Positions 7,703 to 20,378 are shown, numbered from the stretch's first letter. The stretch is DNA of 64,000 nt from Kineococcus rhizosphaerae (GCF_003002055.1 NZ_PVZF01000012.1:1-64000); one strand, 5' to 3'. Program-made: numbers and translations. The notes: generated by a model from the letters alone, not told the origin.

Positions 7703-10700
7703 TCAGCGGGTGAACGCCTCGTCCACGATCTGGCGCTGCTCGGCCTGGTGACGCTTGGCCGAGCCGGCGGCGGGGGAAGCGGACGCGGGGCGCGAGACGA
7801 GGCGCAGCTTGGCCGCCAGCGACGGGAACAGGCCCATCGCGACGTGCCACCAGCCGCCCTGGTTCGACGGCTCCTCCTGCACCCACACGACCTCGGCGCC
7901 CGGGTACTTCGACAGCTCGGCCAGGACCTGCTGCACGGGCAGCGGGGCGAGCTGCTCGAGGCGGACGACGGCCGTCGTCGTGTCCTTGCGCGCGGCCCGC
8001 TCGGCGGCGAGGTCCCAGTAGACCTTGCCCGAGCACAGCAGCACGCGGTCGACCTTCGCGGGGTCGAGACCGCCCTGGTCGCCGATGACCTCCTGGAAGG
8101 TCCCCGTCGTGAAGTCCTCCACGTCCGACTGCGCGGCCTTCAGGCGCAGCATCGACTTCGGGGTGAAGACGATGAGCGGGCGGCGCGGGCGGGCGTACGC
8201 CTGGCGGCGCAGCAGGTGGAAGTGGCTCGCGGGCGTCGAGGGCACCGCGACCGTCATGTTGTCCTCGGCGCACAGCTGCAGGAACCGCTCGATGCGGCCC
8301 GAGGAGTGGTCCGGTCCCTGGCCCTCGTAGCCGTGCGGCAGCAGCAGGACGACCGAGGAGTGCTGACCCCACTTCTGCTGGCCGGCGGCGATGAACTCGT
8401 CGATGACGGTCTGCGCCCCGTTGAAGAAGTCGCCGAACTGCGCCTCCCACAGCACCAGCGCGTCGGGCCGTTCCACGGAGTACCCGTACTCGAACCCCAT
8501 GGCCGCGTACTCGGACAGCAGGGAGTCGTAGATCCAGAACTTGGCCTGCTCGGCGCCCTCGCGGCCCAGGTACAGCAGCGGGGTCCACTCGTCGCCGGTG
8601 ACCCGGTCGGTCAGGACCGCGTGCCGCGACACGAACGTCCCGCGACGGGAGTCCTGGCCGGACAACCGGACCGGCACGCCCTCCATGAGCAGCGACCCGA
8701 AGGCCAGCAGCTCGCCCCAGCCCCAGTCGATGCCGCCCTCGGTCGACATCTGCTCGCGCTTGTCGAGCAGCTGCCGCAGCTTGGGGTGGACGGTGAAGCC
8801 CGCCGGCGGGTTCGCCTGGACCTGCCCGATGTGCTTGAGCACCGCGGCGTCGACGGCCGTGGAACGCGCCGAGCGGGGGGCCTGCTCGTCGGCCTCCTGC
8901 GCGGACGGCTTCTCCAGCCCGCCGCGGGAGTCGCCGTCGCCGGAACCACCTGCCTTGGAGCCCTTGGTCTCGGCGAAGGCGCGCTCGAGCTGGGCCGAGT
9001 AGTCGCGCAGCGCCTCCTCGGCCTCCTCCACGGAGATGTCCCCGCGGCCGATGAGGCCCTCGGTGTAGCTCTTGCGCACCGAGCGCTTCTTCTCGATGAG
9101 GTTGTACATGAGCGGCTGCGTCATCGACGGGTCGTCGCCCTCGTTGTGGCCGCGACGGCGGTAGCAGACCATGTCGATGACGACGTCCTTGTCGAACTCC
9201 TGACGGAACTCGAAGGCGAGCTGCGCCACGCGGACGCACGCCTCGGGGTCGTCGCCGTTCACGTGGAAGATCGGCGCCTGGATCATGCGGCCGACGTCGG
9301 TGCAGTAGAACGACGAGCGCGACGACGCCGGGGCCGTGGTGAACCCGACCTGGTTGTTGATGACGACGTGGACGGTGCCGCCCGTGCGGTACCCGCGCAG
9401 CTGCGACAGGTTCAGCGTCTCGGCCACCACGCCCTGGCCGGCGAAGGCCGCGTCGCCGTGGATGAGGACCGGCAGCACCGGGAACGAGGCGCCCCCGAGG
9501 TTGATGCGGTCCTGCTTGGCGCGCGCCACGCCCTCCAGCACGGGGTCGACGGCCTCGAGGTGGGAGGGGTTCGCGGCGACGTAGACCTTGGTCTGCTCGC
9601 CGTCCTCGCCCGTGAAGGTGCCCTCGGTGCCCAGGTGGTACTTCACGTCGCCCGAGCCCTGGACGGTGCGCGGGTCCTGCATGCCCTCGAACTCGCGGAA
9701 CACCTGCGAGTAGCTCTTGCCCGCGATGTTCGTCAGGACGTTCAGGCGCCCGCGGTGGGCCATGCCGAGGCAGACCTCGTCCATGCCCGCGCTCGCCGCG
9801 CGCGACAGCAGCCCGTCGAGCAGGGCGATGACGGACTCCCCGCCCTCGAGGCTGAACCGCTTCTGCCCCACGTACTTCGTCTGCAGGAACGTCTCGAACG
9901 CCTCGGCCGCGTTGAGCCGGCGCAGGATCCGCAGCTGCTCGGCCGCGGTCGGCTTGGCGTACGGGCGCTCGACGCGGTCCTGGATCCACTTGCGCTGCTC
10001 GGGTTCCTGGATGTGCATGTACTCGATGCCGACGGTGCGGCAGTACGAGTCGCGCAGGACGCCGAGGATGTCGCGCAGCTTCATGTGCGCCTTGCCGCCG
10101 AAACCCCCGGTCGGGAACTCGCGGTCGAGGTCCCACAGCGTCAGGCCGTGCGTCTCGATCTCGAGGTCGGGGTGCATCCGCTGCCGGTACTCCAGCGGGT
10201 CGGTGTCGGCCATGAGGTGCCCGCGCACGCGGAACGCGTGGATGAGCTCGACGAGGCGGGCCGTCTTGTTGAGCTGGTCGTCGTGGCTGATCGAGATGTC
10301 CGGCGTCCAGCGGATCGGCTGGTACGGGATGTGCAGCGCCTGGAAGACGCGGTCGTAGAACCCGTCCTCGCCCAGCAGCTTGCTGTGCACGATGCGCAGG
10401 AACTCACCGGACCCCGCGCCCTGGATGATGCGGTGGTCGTAGGTCGAGGTGAGCGTGATGACCTTGCTGACCGCCAGCCGGGTCAGCGTCTCCTCGCTGG
10501 CGCCCTGGTACTCCGCCGGGTACTCCATCGCGCCGACGCCGATGATCGCGCCCTGGCCCTTGACCAGGCGCGGGACCGAGTGGACGGTCCCGATCGTGCC
10601 GGGGTTGGTCAAGCTGATCGTCGTGCCGGCGAAGTCGTCGGCCGTGAGCTTGCCGCCGCGGGCCCGGCGCACGACGTCCTCGTAGGCGCTCCAGAACTCC

Positions 10701-11530
10701 GCGAAGTTCTTGGTCTCGCACTCCTTGACCGCCGGGACCATGAGCTGGCGGGTGCCGTCGGGCTTGGGCAGGTCGATGGCGATGCCCAGGTTCACGTGCG
10801 CCGGCTGCAGGACGGCGGGCTTGCCCTTGGCGTCGGTCGTGTACGCCGCGTTCATCGACGGCATCGCCGCCAGCGCCTCGACGAGCGCGAAGCCGATGAG
10901 GTGGGTGAAGGAGACCTTGCCGCCGCGGGCGCGCTTGAGGTGGTTGTTGATGACGATGCGGTTGTCGACCAGCAGCTTGGCCGGGACCGCGCGCACGCTC
11001 GTGGCCGTGGGGACCTCGAGGGACTCCTCCATGTTCGTCACCACGCGGGCGGCGGGACCGCGCAGGGGGGAGACGAGGTCCTGCGCCGCGGGGGCCGGCT
11101 GCGCGGGCGCCCCGGCAGCGGGCTTCTCGGCGGGCTTCTCGGCGGCCTTCTCCACGGGCTTCACGGGGGACTTCTCGGCGGGGGCGGCGGATCGCGCCGC
11201 CGGGGCCGGGGCCGGGGCCGGGGTCGGAGCGGGGGCCGGCGGGGCCGTGCGGGGCTTGGCGGTCGCCGGCGCCCCGGCGGGAGCCGCGCCGTTGGCGGAC
11301 CCGTTGGCGGACCCGTTGCCCGAGCCGTTGCTCGAACCGTTGCCGCCCGTGCTCTGGGTCGTCCCGGCCGGGCTGTCGGCCGGGGAGTAGTCCTCGAAGA
11401 AGTCCCACCACGCCTTGTCGACGGAATCCTTGTCGGTCTTGTACTGCTCGTACAGCTCGTCGACGAGCCACTCGTTCGGGCCGAAGGTGGCGGCGATCTT
11501 GTCCTCGTGGTGCGAGGGCTGCTGAGGCAC
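7703..11530 (-). CDS. kgd: Multifunctional 2-oxoglutarate decarboxylase/dehydrogenase (E1-E2 fusion)
   Basis: A 1275-residue fusion typical of actinobacteria. It has an N-terminal E1 segment ([15 protein letters not shown]), a long Gly/Ser/Asn then Ala/Pro/Lys linker (about residues 50-150), an E2 succinyltransferase-like domain ending in [16 protein letters not shown], and the thiamine-diphosphate E1 domain ([36 protein letters not shown]) with the transketolase C-terminal half. In the TCA cycle it decarboxylates 2-oxoglutarate and, with lipoamide dehydrogenase and an E2 partner, yields succinyl-CoA. GTG 11530 fits best: it has a purine-rich GAGGAAGAAGG upstream, and the longer GTG at 11584 lies within the putative -10. 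Monocistronic. Confidence 0.96.
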   Translation of the reverse strand: MPQQPSHHEDKIAATFGPNEWLVDELYEQYKTDKDSVDKAWWDFFEDYSPADSPAGTTQSTGGNGSSNGSGNGSANGSANGAAPAGAPATAKPRTAPPAPAPTPAPAPAPAARSAAPAEKSPVKPVEKAAEKPAEKPAAGAPAQPAPAAQDLVSPLRGPAARVVTNMEESLEVPTATSVRAVPAKLLVDNRIVINNHLKRARGGKVSFTHLIGFALVEALAAMPSMNAAYTTDAKGKPAVLQPAHVNLGIAIDLPKPDGTRQLMVPAVKECETKNFAEFWSAYEDVVRRARGGKLTADDFAGTTISLTNPGTIGTVHSVPRLVKGQGAIIGVGAMEYPAEYQGASEETLTRLAVSKVITLTSTYDHRIIQGAGSGEFLRIVHSKLLGEDGFYDRVFQALHIPYQPIRWTPDISISHDDQLNKTARLVELIHAFRVRGHLMADTDPLEYRQRMHPDLEIETHGLTLWDLDREFPTGGFGGKAHMKLRDILGVLRDSYCRTVGIEYMHIQEPEQRKWIQDRVERPYAKPTAAEQLRILRRLNAAEAFETFLQTKYVGQKRFSLEGGESVIALLDGLLSRAASAGMDEVCLGMAHRGRLNVLTNIAGKSYSQVFREFEGMQDPRTVQGSGDVKYHLGTEGTFTGEDGEQTKVYVAANPSHLEAVDPVLEGVARAKQDRINLGGASFPVLPVLIHGDAAFAGQGVVAETLNLSQLRGYRTGGTVHVVINNQVGFTTAPASSRSSFYCTDVGRMIQAPIFHVNGDDPEACVRVAQLAFEFRQEFDKDVVIDMVCYRRRGHNEGDDPSMTQPLMYNLIEKKRSVRKSYTEGLIGRGDISVEEAEEALRDYSAQLERAFAETKGSKAGGSGDGDSRGGLEKPSAQEADEQAPRSARSTAVDAAVLKHIGQVQANPPAGFTVHPKLRQLLDKREQMSTEGGIDWGWGELLAFGSLLMEGVPVRLSGQDSRRGTFVSRHAVLTDRVTGDEWTPLLYLGREGAEQAKFWIYDSLLSEYAAMGFEYGYSVERPDALVLWEAQFGDFFNGAQTVIDEFIAAGQQKWGQHSSVVLLLPHGYEGQGPDHSSGRIERFLQLCAEDNMTVAVPSTPASHFHLLRRQAYARPRRPLIVFTPKSMLRLKAAQSDVEDFTTGTFQEVIGDQGGLDPAKVDRVLLCSGKVYWDLAAERAARKDTTTAVVRLEQLAPLPVQQVLAELSKYPGAEVVWVQEEPSNQGGWWHVAMGLFPSLAAKLRLVSRPASASPAAGSAKRHQAEQRQIVDEAFTR

Positions 11531-11582
11531 GGCGGTGTCGCCTTCTTCCTCGTTCGTTTGTTCCGACTGCGGGCGCCCGTCC

Positions 11583-11588
11583 ACCCTA
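11583..11588 (-). promoter_or_regulatory. Putative kgd -10 box
   Basis: TAGGGT on the minus strand (context GATAGGGTGG) would start transcription near 11576 and give a leader of about 45 nt. Its position argues against the longer reading frame start at 11584. Confidence 0.45.
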
Positions 11589-11630
11589 TCCCGGTGTGGT
11601 ATGCGCCCGCCCGCCGCCCTGGGAACGGGA

Positions 11631-12845
11631 CTACCCGCGCCCCTGCGCGTGCGCGGCCGCGTCCGTCACGGCGTTCGTCACGGTGGGTGCCTCGCCCGTG
11701 ACCCTCGGCAGGTGGACGTCGATGCGGCAGCCACCCTCCTCCGGCGTCGGCGCCACCCGGATCGTCCCCCCGTGCAGCTGCACGGCCCAGCGCGCGATGG
11801 CCAGCCCGAGCCCGGTGCCGCCGTCGGTGCGCGCGCTGCCGCGCTGGAAGCGCTCGAAGACGCGCTCGCGGTCGGCGTCGGCGATGCCCGGGCCCTGGTC
11901 CTGCACGGTGATCCGCACGACCTGGCCCACGGCCTGCGCCGAGACGAAGACCTTCCCGCCGGGCGGGGAGTGCCGCGAGGCGTTGTCCAGCAGGTTCGCC
12001 ACCACCTGGTGCAGCCGGGCGGAGTCCACGACCACGTCCAGGTCGCGCGGCTCGACGTCGAGGACGTACTCCACGTCGCGGCCCGTCATCGACATCGCCC
12101 GCACGGCCTGCCCCAGGAACGGCTCCAGCGCCAGCAGCTCGCGGTCCAGCTCCACGGCCCCGGCGTCCAGCCGCGACAGGTCCAGCAGCTGCTCCACCAG
12201 CCGGCCCAGCCGCTCGGTCTGGGCCAGGGCCGTGTTCAGCGTCTCCTGGTCCGGTTCGGTCACCCCGTCGACCAGGTTCTCCATCACGGCGTGCAGCGCC
12301 GAGACCGGCGTGCGCAGCTCGTGGCTGACGTTCGCGACCAGCTCGCGCCGCTCCCGGTCCACGGCCTCGAGGTCCTCGGCCATCCGGTTGAACGCGTCGG
12401 CGAGCTCACCGACCTCGTCGCTGGACGTCGAGCGCACCCGCCGGGAGTAGTCGCCCGTGGCCATCGCGCGCGCCGCGGCCGTCATCTCCCGCAGCGGCGA
12501 CGTCATGCCCCGCGCCAGCAGCTGGGTGAACACCAGGGTGACCACGATCGAGGCCGGCAGCGTGTAGCGCGGACCGATGTGGATCTCGGCCAGCCGCAGC
12601 CCCGCCCACACCAGCAGCGAGGCCATCGTCACCGAGGCGGCCACGAGCAGCGCGAGCTTGGTCTTGATCGAGTGCACCGGGTCCAGCGGGCGCACGTCCG
12701 GCCACGGCCGGCGCGTGGCCGTCCTGGCCGCCGTCCGGGTCGCGGTCCCGGTCGCCCGCAGCCGGGCGTCGTGCGCCGCCCCGCTGATCGGGATGGGGCC
12801 CGTCAGGCCCGAGCCGGCGGGTTCGGACGGGTGGCCGGAGCTCAC
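11631..12845 (-). CDS. Sensor histidine kinase
   Basis: A 404-residue membrane kinase. After a variable cytoplasmic N-terminus come two helices ([20 protein letters not shown] and [18 protein letters not shown]) with only about ten residues between them, then a HAMP domain, the HisKA box [12 protein letters not shown] (phospho-acceptor His), N box [10 protein letters not shown]1 DQGPGI and G2 GTGLGLAIA. The minimal external loop is the pattern of intramembrane-sensing kinases, so a membrane or envelope stress signal is a fair inference. GTG 12845 overlaps the response-regulator stop (GTGA). It transfers phosphate to the neighbouring regulator. It resembles the MprB/TcrY class but I do not assign a name. 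Confidence 0.92.
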   Translation of the reverse strand: MSSGHPSEPAGSGLTGPIPISGAAHDARLRATGTATRTAARTATRRPWPDVRPLDPVHSIKTKLALLVAASVTMASLLVWAGLRLAEIHIGPRYTLPASIVVTLVFTQLLARGMTSPLREMTAAARAMATGDYSRRVRSTSSDEVGELADAFNRMAEDLEAVDRERRELVANVSHELRTPVSALHAVMENLVDGVTEPDQETLNTALAQTERLGRLVEQLLDLSRLDAGAVELDRELLALEPFLGQAVRAMSMTGRDVEYVLDVEPRDLDVVVDSARLHQVVANLLDNASRHSPPGGKVFVSAQAVGQVVRITVQDQGPGIADADRERVFERFQRGSARTDGGTGLGLAIARWAVQLHGGTIRVAPTPEEGGCRIDVHLPRVTGEAPTVTNAVTDAAAHAQGRG

Positions 12846-13615
12846 GGGGCCTCCTGGCCGCCGGTCGGCTCGAACGCGTACCCCACCCCGTGCACGGTGC
12901 GGACCAGGTCCGGGCCCAGCTTGCGCCGCAGGGCCTTCACGTGGCTGTCGACCGTCCGGGTGCCGGAGGCGTCCACCCAGTCCCAGACCTCCTCGAGCAG
13001 CTTCTCGCGGGTCAGGACCGTGCGCGGGGACTGCGCCAGGCACACCAGCAGGTCGAACTCCGTGGGCGTCAGGTGCTTCTCGTCCCCGGCCCGGCGGACC
13101 CGGCGCTGGGCGCGGTCGATCTCCAGCTCACCGCCCTCGACGGCGAAGACCATGGCCTCCGACGCCGACGCGGGCGAGCCCACCAGCGCCCGCGCGCGCT
13201 CGACGCGGCGCACGAGGCCGTTGACCCGCGCCACCAGCTCGCGCATCGAGAACGGCTTGGTCATGTAGTCGTCCGCGCCCACGCCCAGGCCCACGAGCTT
13301 GTCCGTCTCGTCGTCGCGCGCGGTGAGCATGAGCACCGGCACCGGGCGCGAGGCCTGCACCCGCCGGCACACCTCCAGGCCGTCGAACCCCGGGAGCATG
13401 ACGTCGAGCACCACGACGTCGGGGGAGACCCGCTCGCACAGCTCCACCCCGCTGGGGCCGTCGCCGGCGGTCTCGACCGTGTAGCCCTCGGCCCGCAGCC
13501 GGCGGGCGACGGCGTCGGCGATCGTGGGTTCGTCCTCGACGACCACGGCCGTGCGCGGCGGCTGACCGTTCTGCTGCGCGCCACCCTGGGGCGCCGACGT
13601 GGCTCCGATGCTCAT
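12842..13615 (-). CDS. OmpR-family response regulator
   Basis: A 257-residue regulator with a CheY-like receiver (VVVEDEPTIADAV acid pocket, phospho-acceptor Asp in VVVLDVMLPGFDGLEV, Thr in LMLTARDD, Lys in DDYMTKPF) and a C-terminal winged helix (HLTPTEFDLLVCLAQSP, TRTVDSHVKALRRKLG). It binds DNA and controls target promoters on phosphorylation by the adjacent kinase. ATG 13615 is chosen because a TACGCT -10 box lies 7 nt upstream, the spacing of a leaderless mRNA; the open frame continues further upstream without support. It is the first gene of the kinase pair and is divergent from the chemoreceptor gene. Confidence 0.94.
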   Translation of the reverse strand: MSIGATSAPQGGAQQNGQPPRTAVVVEDEPTIADAVARRLRAEGYTVETAGDGPSGVELCERVSPDVVVLDVMLPGFDGLEVCRRVQASRPVPVLMLTARDDETDKLVGLGVGADDYMTKPFSMRELVARVNGLVRRVERARALVGSPASASEAMVFAVEGGELEIDRAQRRVRRAGDEKHLTPTEFDLLVCLAQSPRTVLTREKLLEEVWDWVDASGTRTVDSHVKALRRKLGPDLVRTVHGVGYAFEPTGGQEAP

Positions 13616-13622
13616 GGCGACC

Positions 13623-13628
13623 AGCGTA
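13623..13628 (-). promoter_or_regulatory. Putative -10, leaderless start of the two-component operon
   Basis: TACGCT on the minus strand, 7 nt before ATG 13615, so transcription would begin at or next to the start codon. Confidence 0.5.
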
Positions 13629-13727
13629 GGCCGGTCCCGGCCCCGTGAACCCGGACGCGAGCTGGACGGCGGCTGCGTGCACGAGCCCTGCACACGCTCT
13701 CCGCGAGGACCGTGCGCGGGCCGCGGC

Positions 13728-13754
13728 TCAGGGCAGCGCGCGGTGCGCCGATGG
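13728..13754 (+). promoter_or_regulatory. Possible FliA/WhiG-type sigma promoter for the chemoreceptor
   Basis: TCAG, exactly 15 nt, then GCCGATGG. The flagellar sigma consensus is TAAA-N15-GCCGATAA, so the -10 half matches 6 of 8 and the -35 half 2 of 4. It lies about 55 nt before the GTG of the chemoreceptor gene. Confidence 0.35.
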
Positions 13755-13807
13755 ACCCCGGTGCCGCTCGTCCGACGGCGCTCGCGCGACGCACACCGGG
13801 AGACGAC

Positions 13808-16886
<3,079 letters not shown>

Positions 16887-16937
16887 GCGCGTGAGCGAGC
16901 AGGCCCCGGCGCCCGGCCCGGGCGGACGGTCCGACCG

Positions 16938-17762
16938 GTGATCCTGGAGGGCGTCCGGCGGGCGAACGGCGAACCCGTCGACGTCGTCACCACCGGGACC
17001 GGCCCCGGTCTGGTCCTCGTCCACGGCACCCGTGCCGCCGCCGACTACACCAGGCTCGCCGAGCGACTGGGCGCCCGGTTCACCGTGCACCGCTACGACC
17101 GCGAGCACACCGGCCGCGACGGCGCCCGCTACGCCGTCGCCGACGACGTCGCCCTGCTCGGAGCCGTCCTGACCCGCACCGGTGCCCGCCTCGTCCTGGG
17201 CCACGGCCTCGGCGGGCTCGTCGCCCTGCTGGCCACCGCCGGCCTGCTCGACCGCTGCGTCGAGCGCGTCGCCGTCTACGACGCCGTCCTGCCCATCGAC
17301 GGGTCCGTGCCCGAGGAGGCCCTCGAGCAGGCCGCGCGGGCGCTGGCGACCGGCTCGCCCGAGCTGGCCCTGGCCCACCTCGACCGGCACCTGCGGACCT
17401 CCTCGCTGCAGGCGGTGGGACGCTCCGAACGCGTGCAGCGCCTGGTCGGCGGCCTGCTGGCCCGCACCGAGTGGGGCCGGTCCACCGCCGCCCGGCTGCC
17501 GCAGGTGCTCGCCGAGACCCGGGCCGGGCTGCAGTTCGACGGCCCCGCCGACAGCTACGCCGACCTGCCCGCCCGGGCCCTGCTGCTGACCGGGGAACGG
17601 TCGCCCGCGTTCTTCGGCGAGGCCGCCCTGGCGATGGCCGCCGCCGTCCCGAGCGCGACCGCGCTCGTCGCCGGCGGCTGCGGGCACGACTCCCTGCTGC
17701 GGGCCGCGCGCCGCTGCGTGACGCCGCTGGAGACGTTCCTGGCGGGGGACACCCTGTTCTGA
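16938..17762 (+). CDS. Alpha/beta-hydrolase-fold protein with Gly at the nucleophile
   Basis: A 274-residue alpha/beta-hydrolase-fold protein. The oxyanion motif LVHGTRAAA sits at about residues 27-35. The nucleophile elbow reads LGHGLGG (residues 87-93) where active members have G-H-S-x-G, so residue 90 is Gly. The late histidine is retained in GGCGHDSLL. As with the 175-981 protein, it lacks the serine needed for ester hydrolysis, yet the frame is intact and shows normal codon use, so it is not a decaying gene. GTG start without a strong ribosome site; an adjacent GTG cannot be excluded. Function unknown. Confidence 0.75.
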   Translation: MILEGVRRANGEPVDVVTTGTGPGLVLVHGTRAAADYTRLAERLGARFTVHRYDREHTGRDGARYAVADDVALLGAVLTRTGARLVLGHGLGGLVALLATAGLLDRCVERVAVYDAVLPIDGSVPEEALEQAARALATGSPELALAHLDRHLRTSSLQAVGRSERVQRLVGGLLARTEWGRSTAARLPQVLAETRAGLQFDGPADSYADLPARALLLTGERSPAFFGEAALAMAAAVPSATALVAGGCGHDSLLRAARRCVTPLETFLAGDTLF

Positions 17763-17801
17763 GGGCCCGCGCGGTCGCGGTGCCGGAATCCGGGCACCCA
17801 C

Positions 17802-17807
17802 TACGAT
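17802..17807 (+). promoter_or_regulatory. Putative -10 box upstream of the CNNM operon and its mini-ORF
   Basis: TACGAT with transcription expected near 17814, a few nt before the ATG (17818) of a 35-codon upstream ORF. No clear -35. Confidence 0.45.
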
Positions 17808-17817
17808 CGTCGGTGTC

Positions 17818-17925
17818 ATGAGCTCAAGTTCCAGGGCCGAGACCGGCCCCCCCAGCAGCGACCCTCCCAGTACCAGCCCCGTGACCGGCCCCCTGACCCG
17901 TCCCTCAGGAGTCCCCGCGTGCTGA
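17818..17925 (+). CDS. Possible 35-residue Pro/Ser-rich leader peptide
   Basis: An ATG 10 nt after a TACGAT box opens a 35-codon frame rich in Ser, Pro and Thr (MSSSSRAETGPPSSDPP at the start; eight prolines in total). Its TGA lies at 17923-17925, so it overlaps the GTG start of the CNNM gene (17919) by 7 nt in another frame. Ribosomes translating it would therefore reach the downstream start. Proline-rich leader peptides are known to control Mg transporter genes in enterobacteria (mgtL, mgtP); a similar role is only an analogy here. Coding status is uncertain because no homologue can be checked. Confidence 0.35.
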   Translation: MSSSSRAETGPPSSDPPSTSPVTGPLTRPSGVPAC

Positions 17926-19283
17926 CCGAATGGCTCCTCCTGCTCGTCGGGATCGTCCTGACCCTGGGCACCGCGGTGTTCGTCGCCGCCGAGTTCGCGT
18001 TCGTCACCCTCGACCGGTTCACCGTCGAGAAGGCCGTCGAGGACGGTGACCGCCGGGCCGCCGGGGTGCTGCCCGCGCTGCGGACGCTGTCGACCCAGCT
18101 GTCGGGCGCCCAGGTCGGGATCACCCTGACGACGCTGCTCGTCGGCTACCTCACCGAACCGTCCCTCGCCTCGCTGCTGCACGGCCCGCTGAGCGCGCTG
18201 GGGCTCGGCGACGGCCTCGCGGACACCGTCGCCGGCGTCGTCAGCGTCGTCGTCGCGGCCGCGTTCTCGATGGTCGTGGGGGAGCTGATCCCCAAGAACC
18301 TCGCCCTGTCGGTGCCGCTGCGCACCGCCGGGGTCGTCGCCCCGCTGCAGCGCGGGTTCACCTGGTTCACCGGGCCCCTCATCACGGTCCTGAACGGCAG
18401 CGCGAACTGGTTCCTGCGGCGCATCGGCGTCGAACCCCAGGAGGAGCTGTCCGGGGCCCGTTCGGCGCGCGAGCTGGCCGCGCTCGTGCGGCGCTCGGCC
18501 GACCTGGGGACCCTCGACGAGGGCACCGCGAACCTCATCAGCCGCTCGCTGCTGTTCGGAGACCAGACCGCCGCCGACGTCATGACCCCGCGCGTGCGGA
18601 TGGAGGTCGTGCGGCTGGAGGAGACCGCCGCCGACGTCGTCGCGCGCGCCCGCACCACGGGCCACTCCCGGTTCCCCGTGACCGGGGACGACGACGACGA
18701 CGTGCGCGGCGTCGTGCACGTCAAGGCCGCCGTCGCGGTCCCGCCCGAGCGCCGGCACGACGTGCCCGCCGCGGCCCTGATGTCCACCGCCCGCCGCGTG
18801 CCGGACTCCCTGACCCTCGAACCGCTGCTGGTGCAACTGCGGCAGAAAGGGTTGCAGCTCGCCGTGGTCGTCGACGAGTACGGCGGCACGGCCGGCGTGG
18901 TGACGCTGGAGGACCTCGTCGAGGAGATCGTCGGGGACGTCTCCGACGAGCACGACCGCGACCGCGGCGGCCTGCGCCAGCACCGCGACTCCTCCTGGAC
19001 CGTCCCCGGCCTGGCCCGGCCCGACGAGGTCCGCGACGCCTGCGGGGTCGACGTCCCCGACGACCCCGCCTACGAGACCGTCGGCGGGTTCGTCATGGCC
19101 CGCCTCGGCCGCATCCCCGCCGTCGGCGACGAGGTGGAGATCGACGGCGCGGTCCTGCGCGTGGCGCGCATGGAGGGCCGCCGGGTCGAACGGCTGCGGC
19201 TGCGCCCCCGGCCCGTCACCGTGTCCGAAGCCGTCTCGGGGGCCGTCTCCGGGGCCGTCGCGAGCGCGGGAGGTGCCCGGTGA
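17919..19283 (+). CDS. CNNM/CorC-family membrane protein (DUF21-CBS-CorC), full length
   Basis: A 454-residue protein of the hemolysin-C/TlyC/CorC class related to CNNM Mg transporters. It has an N-terminal DUF21 domain with about four helices (VFVAAEFAFVTLDRF; VVGELIPKNLALS), a CBS pair (AADVMTPRVRMEVVRL; LQLAVVVDEYGGTAGVVTLEDLVEEIVGDVSDEHD) and a C-terminal CorC_HlyC domain (residues about 345-430). Family members are implicated in Mg/Co efflux; a haemolytic role is not implied. GTG 17919 is preceded by CAGGAG at 8 nt. It forms a two-gene operon with a shorter paralogue (GTGA overlap), suggesting a heteromer. Confidence 0.9.
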   Translation: MLTEWLLLLVGIVLTLGTAVFVAAEFAFVTLDRFTVEKAVEDGDRRAAGVLPALRTLSTQLSGAQVGITLTTLLVGYLTEPSLASLLHGPLSALGLGDGLADTVAGVVSVVVAAAFSMVVGELIPKNLALSVPLRTAGVVAPLQRGFTWFTGPLITVLNGSANWFLRRIGVEPQEELSGARSARELAALVRRSADLGTLDEGTANLISRSLLFGDQTAADVMTPRVRMEVVRLEETAADVVARARTTGHSRFPVTGDDDDDVRGVVHVKAAVAVPPERRHDVPAAALMSTARRVPDSLTLEPLLVQLRQKGLQLAVVVDEYGGTAGVVTLEDLVEEIVGDVSDEHDRDRGGLRQHRDSSWTVPGLARPDEVRDACGVDVPDDPAYETVGGFVMARLGRIPAVGDEVEIDGAVLRVARMEGRRVERLRLRPRPVTVSEAVSGAVSGAVASAGGAR

Positions 19284-20320
19284 GCAACCAGGCCTCGCTG
19301 CTCCTGGCGGTGTTCCTGATCCTGGGCAACGCCTTCTTCGTCGGCGCCGAGTTCGCCGTGCTGTCGGCCCGGCGCAGCCAGATCGAGCCGCTGGCCGAGT
19401 CCAGCGCCCGGGCGCGCTCGGCGCTGACCGCCATGGAGCACGTCTCGCTCATGCTGGCGGCCTGCCAGCTGGGGGTGACCCTGTGCTCCCTGGGGCTGGG
19501 CGCCGTGGCCGAGCCGGCCATCGCGCACCTGCTGGAACCGCTGTTCCACGCCGTGCACCTGCCCGAGGTGCTGATCCACCCCGTCGCCCTCGTCATCGCG
19601 CTGTCGATCGTCACGTACCTGCACGTCGTCGTCGGCGAGATGATCCCCAAGAACCTCTCGATCGCCGGCCCCGACCGCGCGGTGCTGCTCCTGGCCCCGC
19701 CGCTGGTCGCGATCGGGCGGGTCATCGGGCCCGTCATCCGCGCCCTGAACGCCCTGACGAACGCCGCCCTGCGGGCGCTGGGCGTCGAGCCCAAGGACGA
19801 GGTCTCCAGCGCGTTCACCGTCGAGGAGGTGCAGTCGATCGTCGCCGAGTCCCGCCGGGAGGGCACGCTCGACGACTCCGGCGGGCTGGTGACGGGGGCG
19901 CTGGAGTTCTCCGACCGCACGGTCGGCGACATCGCCGTGCCGCTGGCCGAGCTGCGCACCCTGCCCGCCGGTTCGACCCCCGCCGACGTGGAGGCCCTCG
20001 TGGCCCGCACGGGGTTCAGCCGCTTCCCCGTCGTCGACGCCGCCGGCGACCTGGAGGGCTACCTGCACCTGAAGGACATCCTGTACGCGGACGACGACCG
20101 GTACGCCGAACCGGTGCCGGAGAAGCGGGTCCGGGCCCTGGGGACCCTCGGGGCGGGCGAGGAGGTCGAGGACGCCCTCGCCGCGATGCGCCGCACGGGC
20201 GCGCACCTGGCCCGCGTCGTCGACGCGGCCGGTGAGGTCACGGGCGTGGTGTTCCTCGAGGACGTCCTGGAGGAGCTCGTCGGCGAGGTCAGCGACGCCA
20301 TGCAGCGCGCCCGCGGCTGA
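19280..20320 (+). CDS. CNNM-family membrane protein, short paralogue lacking CorC domain
   Basis: A 346-residue paralogue of the preceding gene. It has a DUF21 domain (FFVGAEFAVLSARRSQ; VVGEMIPKNLSIA) and a CBS pair ending in GVVFLEDVLEELVGEVSDAM, then stops at once, so the C-terminal CorC_HlyC domain of its neighbour is absent. Paired long and short DUF21 proteins are a recurring arrangement in actinobacteria, consistent with a heteromeric membrane complex. GTG 19280 overlaps the upstream stop (GTGA), so translation is likely coupled and near-equimolar. Probable role: divalent cation (Mg) homeostasis, by family. Confidence 0.9.
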   Translation: MSNQASLLLAVFLILGNAFFVGAEFAVLSARRSQIEPLAESSARARSALTAMEHVSLMLAACQLGVTLCSLGLGAVAEPAIAHLLEPLFHAVHLPEVLIHPVALVIALSIVTYLHVVVGEMIPKNLSIAGPDRAVLLLAPPLVAIGRVIGPVIRALNALTNAALRALGVEPKDEVSSAFTVEEVQSIVAESRREGTLDDSGGLVTGALEFSDRTVGDIAVPLAELRTLPAGSTPADVEALVARTGFSRFPVVDAAGDLEGYLHLKDILYADDDRYAEPVPEKRVRALGTLGAGEEVEDALAAMRRTGAHLARVVDAAGEVTGVVFLEDVLEELVGEVSDAMQRARG

Positions 20321-20340
20321 CCCGCTCTGCAGTCAGTCGC

Positions 20341-20376
20341 GGGTCAGCCGCAGGGTCGGCCGCAGGGTCAGCCGCG
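20341..20376. repeat. 12-bp tandem repeat, three copies
   Basis: GGGTCAGCCGCA, GGGTCGGCCGCA and GGGTCAGCCGCG in tandem, with partial units on both sides, just beyond the stop of the PRC-barrel gene. Read on the minus strand in that gene's frame past its TGA, the array would encode Pro-Ala-Ala-Asp repeats. Confidence 0.75.
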
Positions 20377-20378
20377 GG

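Noticed and set aside
11090-11380. Repetitive Ala/Pro and Gly/Asn/Ser codons in kgd suggesting a repeat element
   Set aside because: This is the normal flexible linker between the N-terminal segment and the E2-like domain of Kgd.
7673-11701. 1342-codon open frame on the plus strand across kgd
   Set aside because: It is antisense to kgd, rich in Arg, Ala, His and Val with no recognisable domain. Long opposite-strand frames are expected where third codon positions are almost all G or C.
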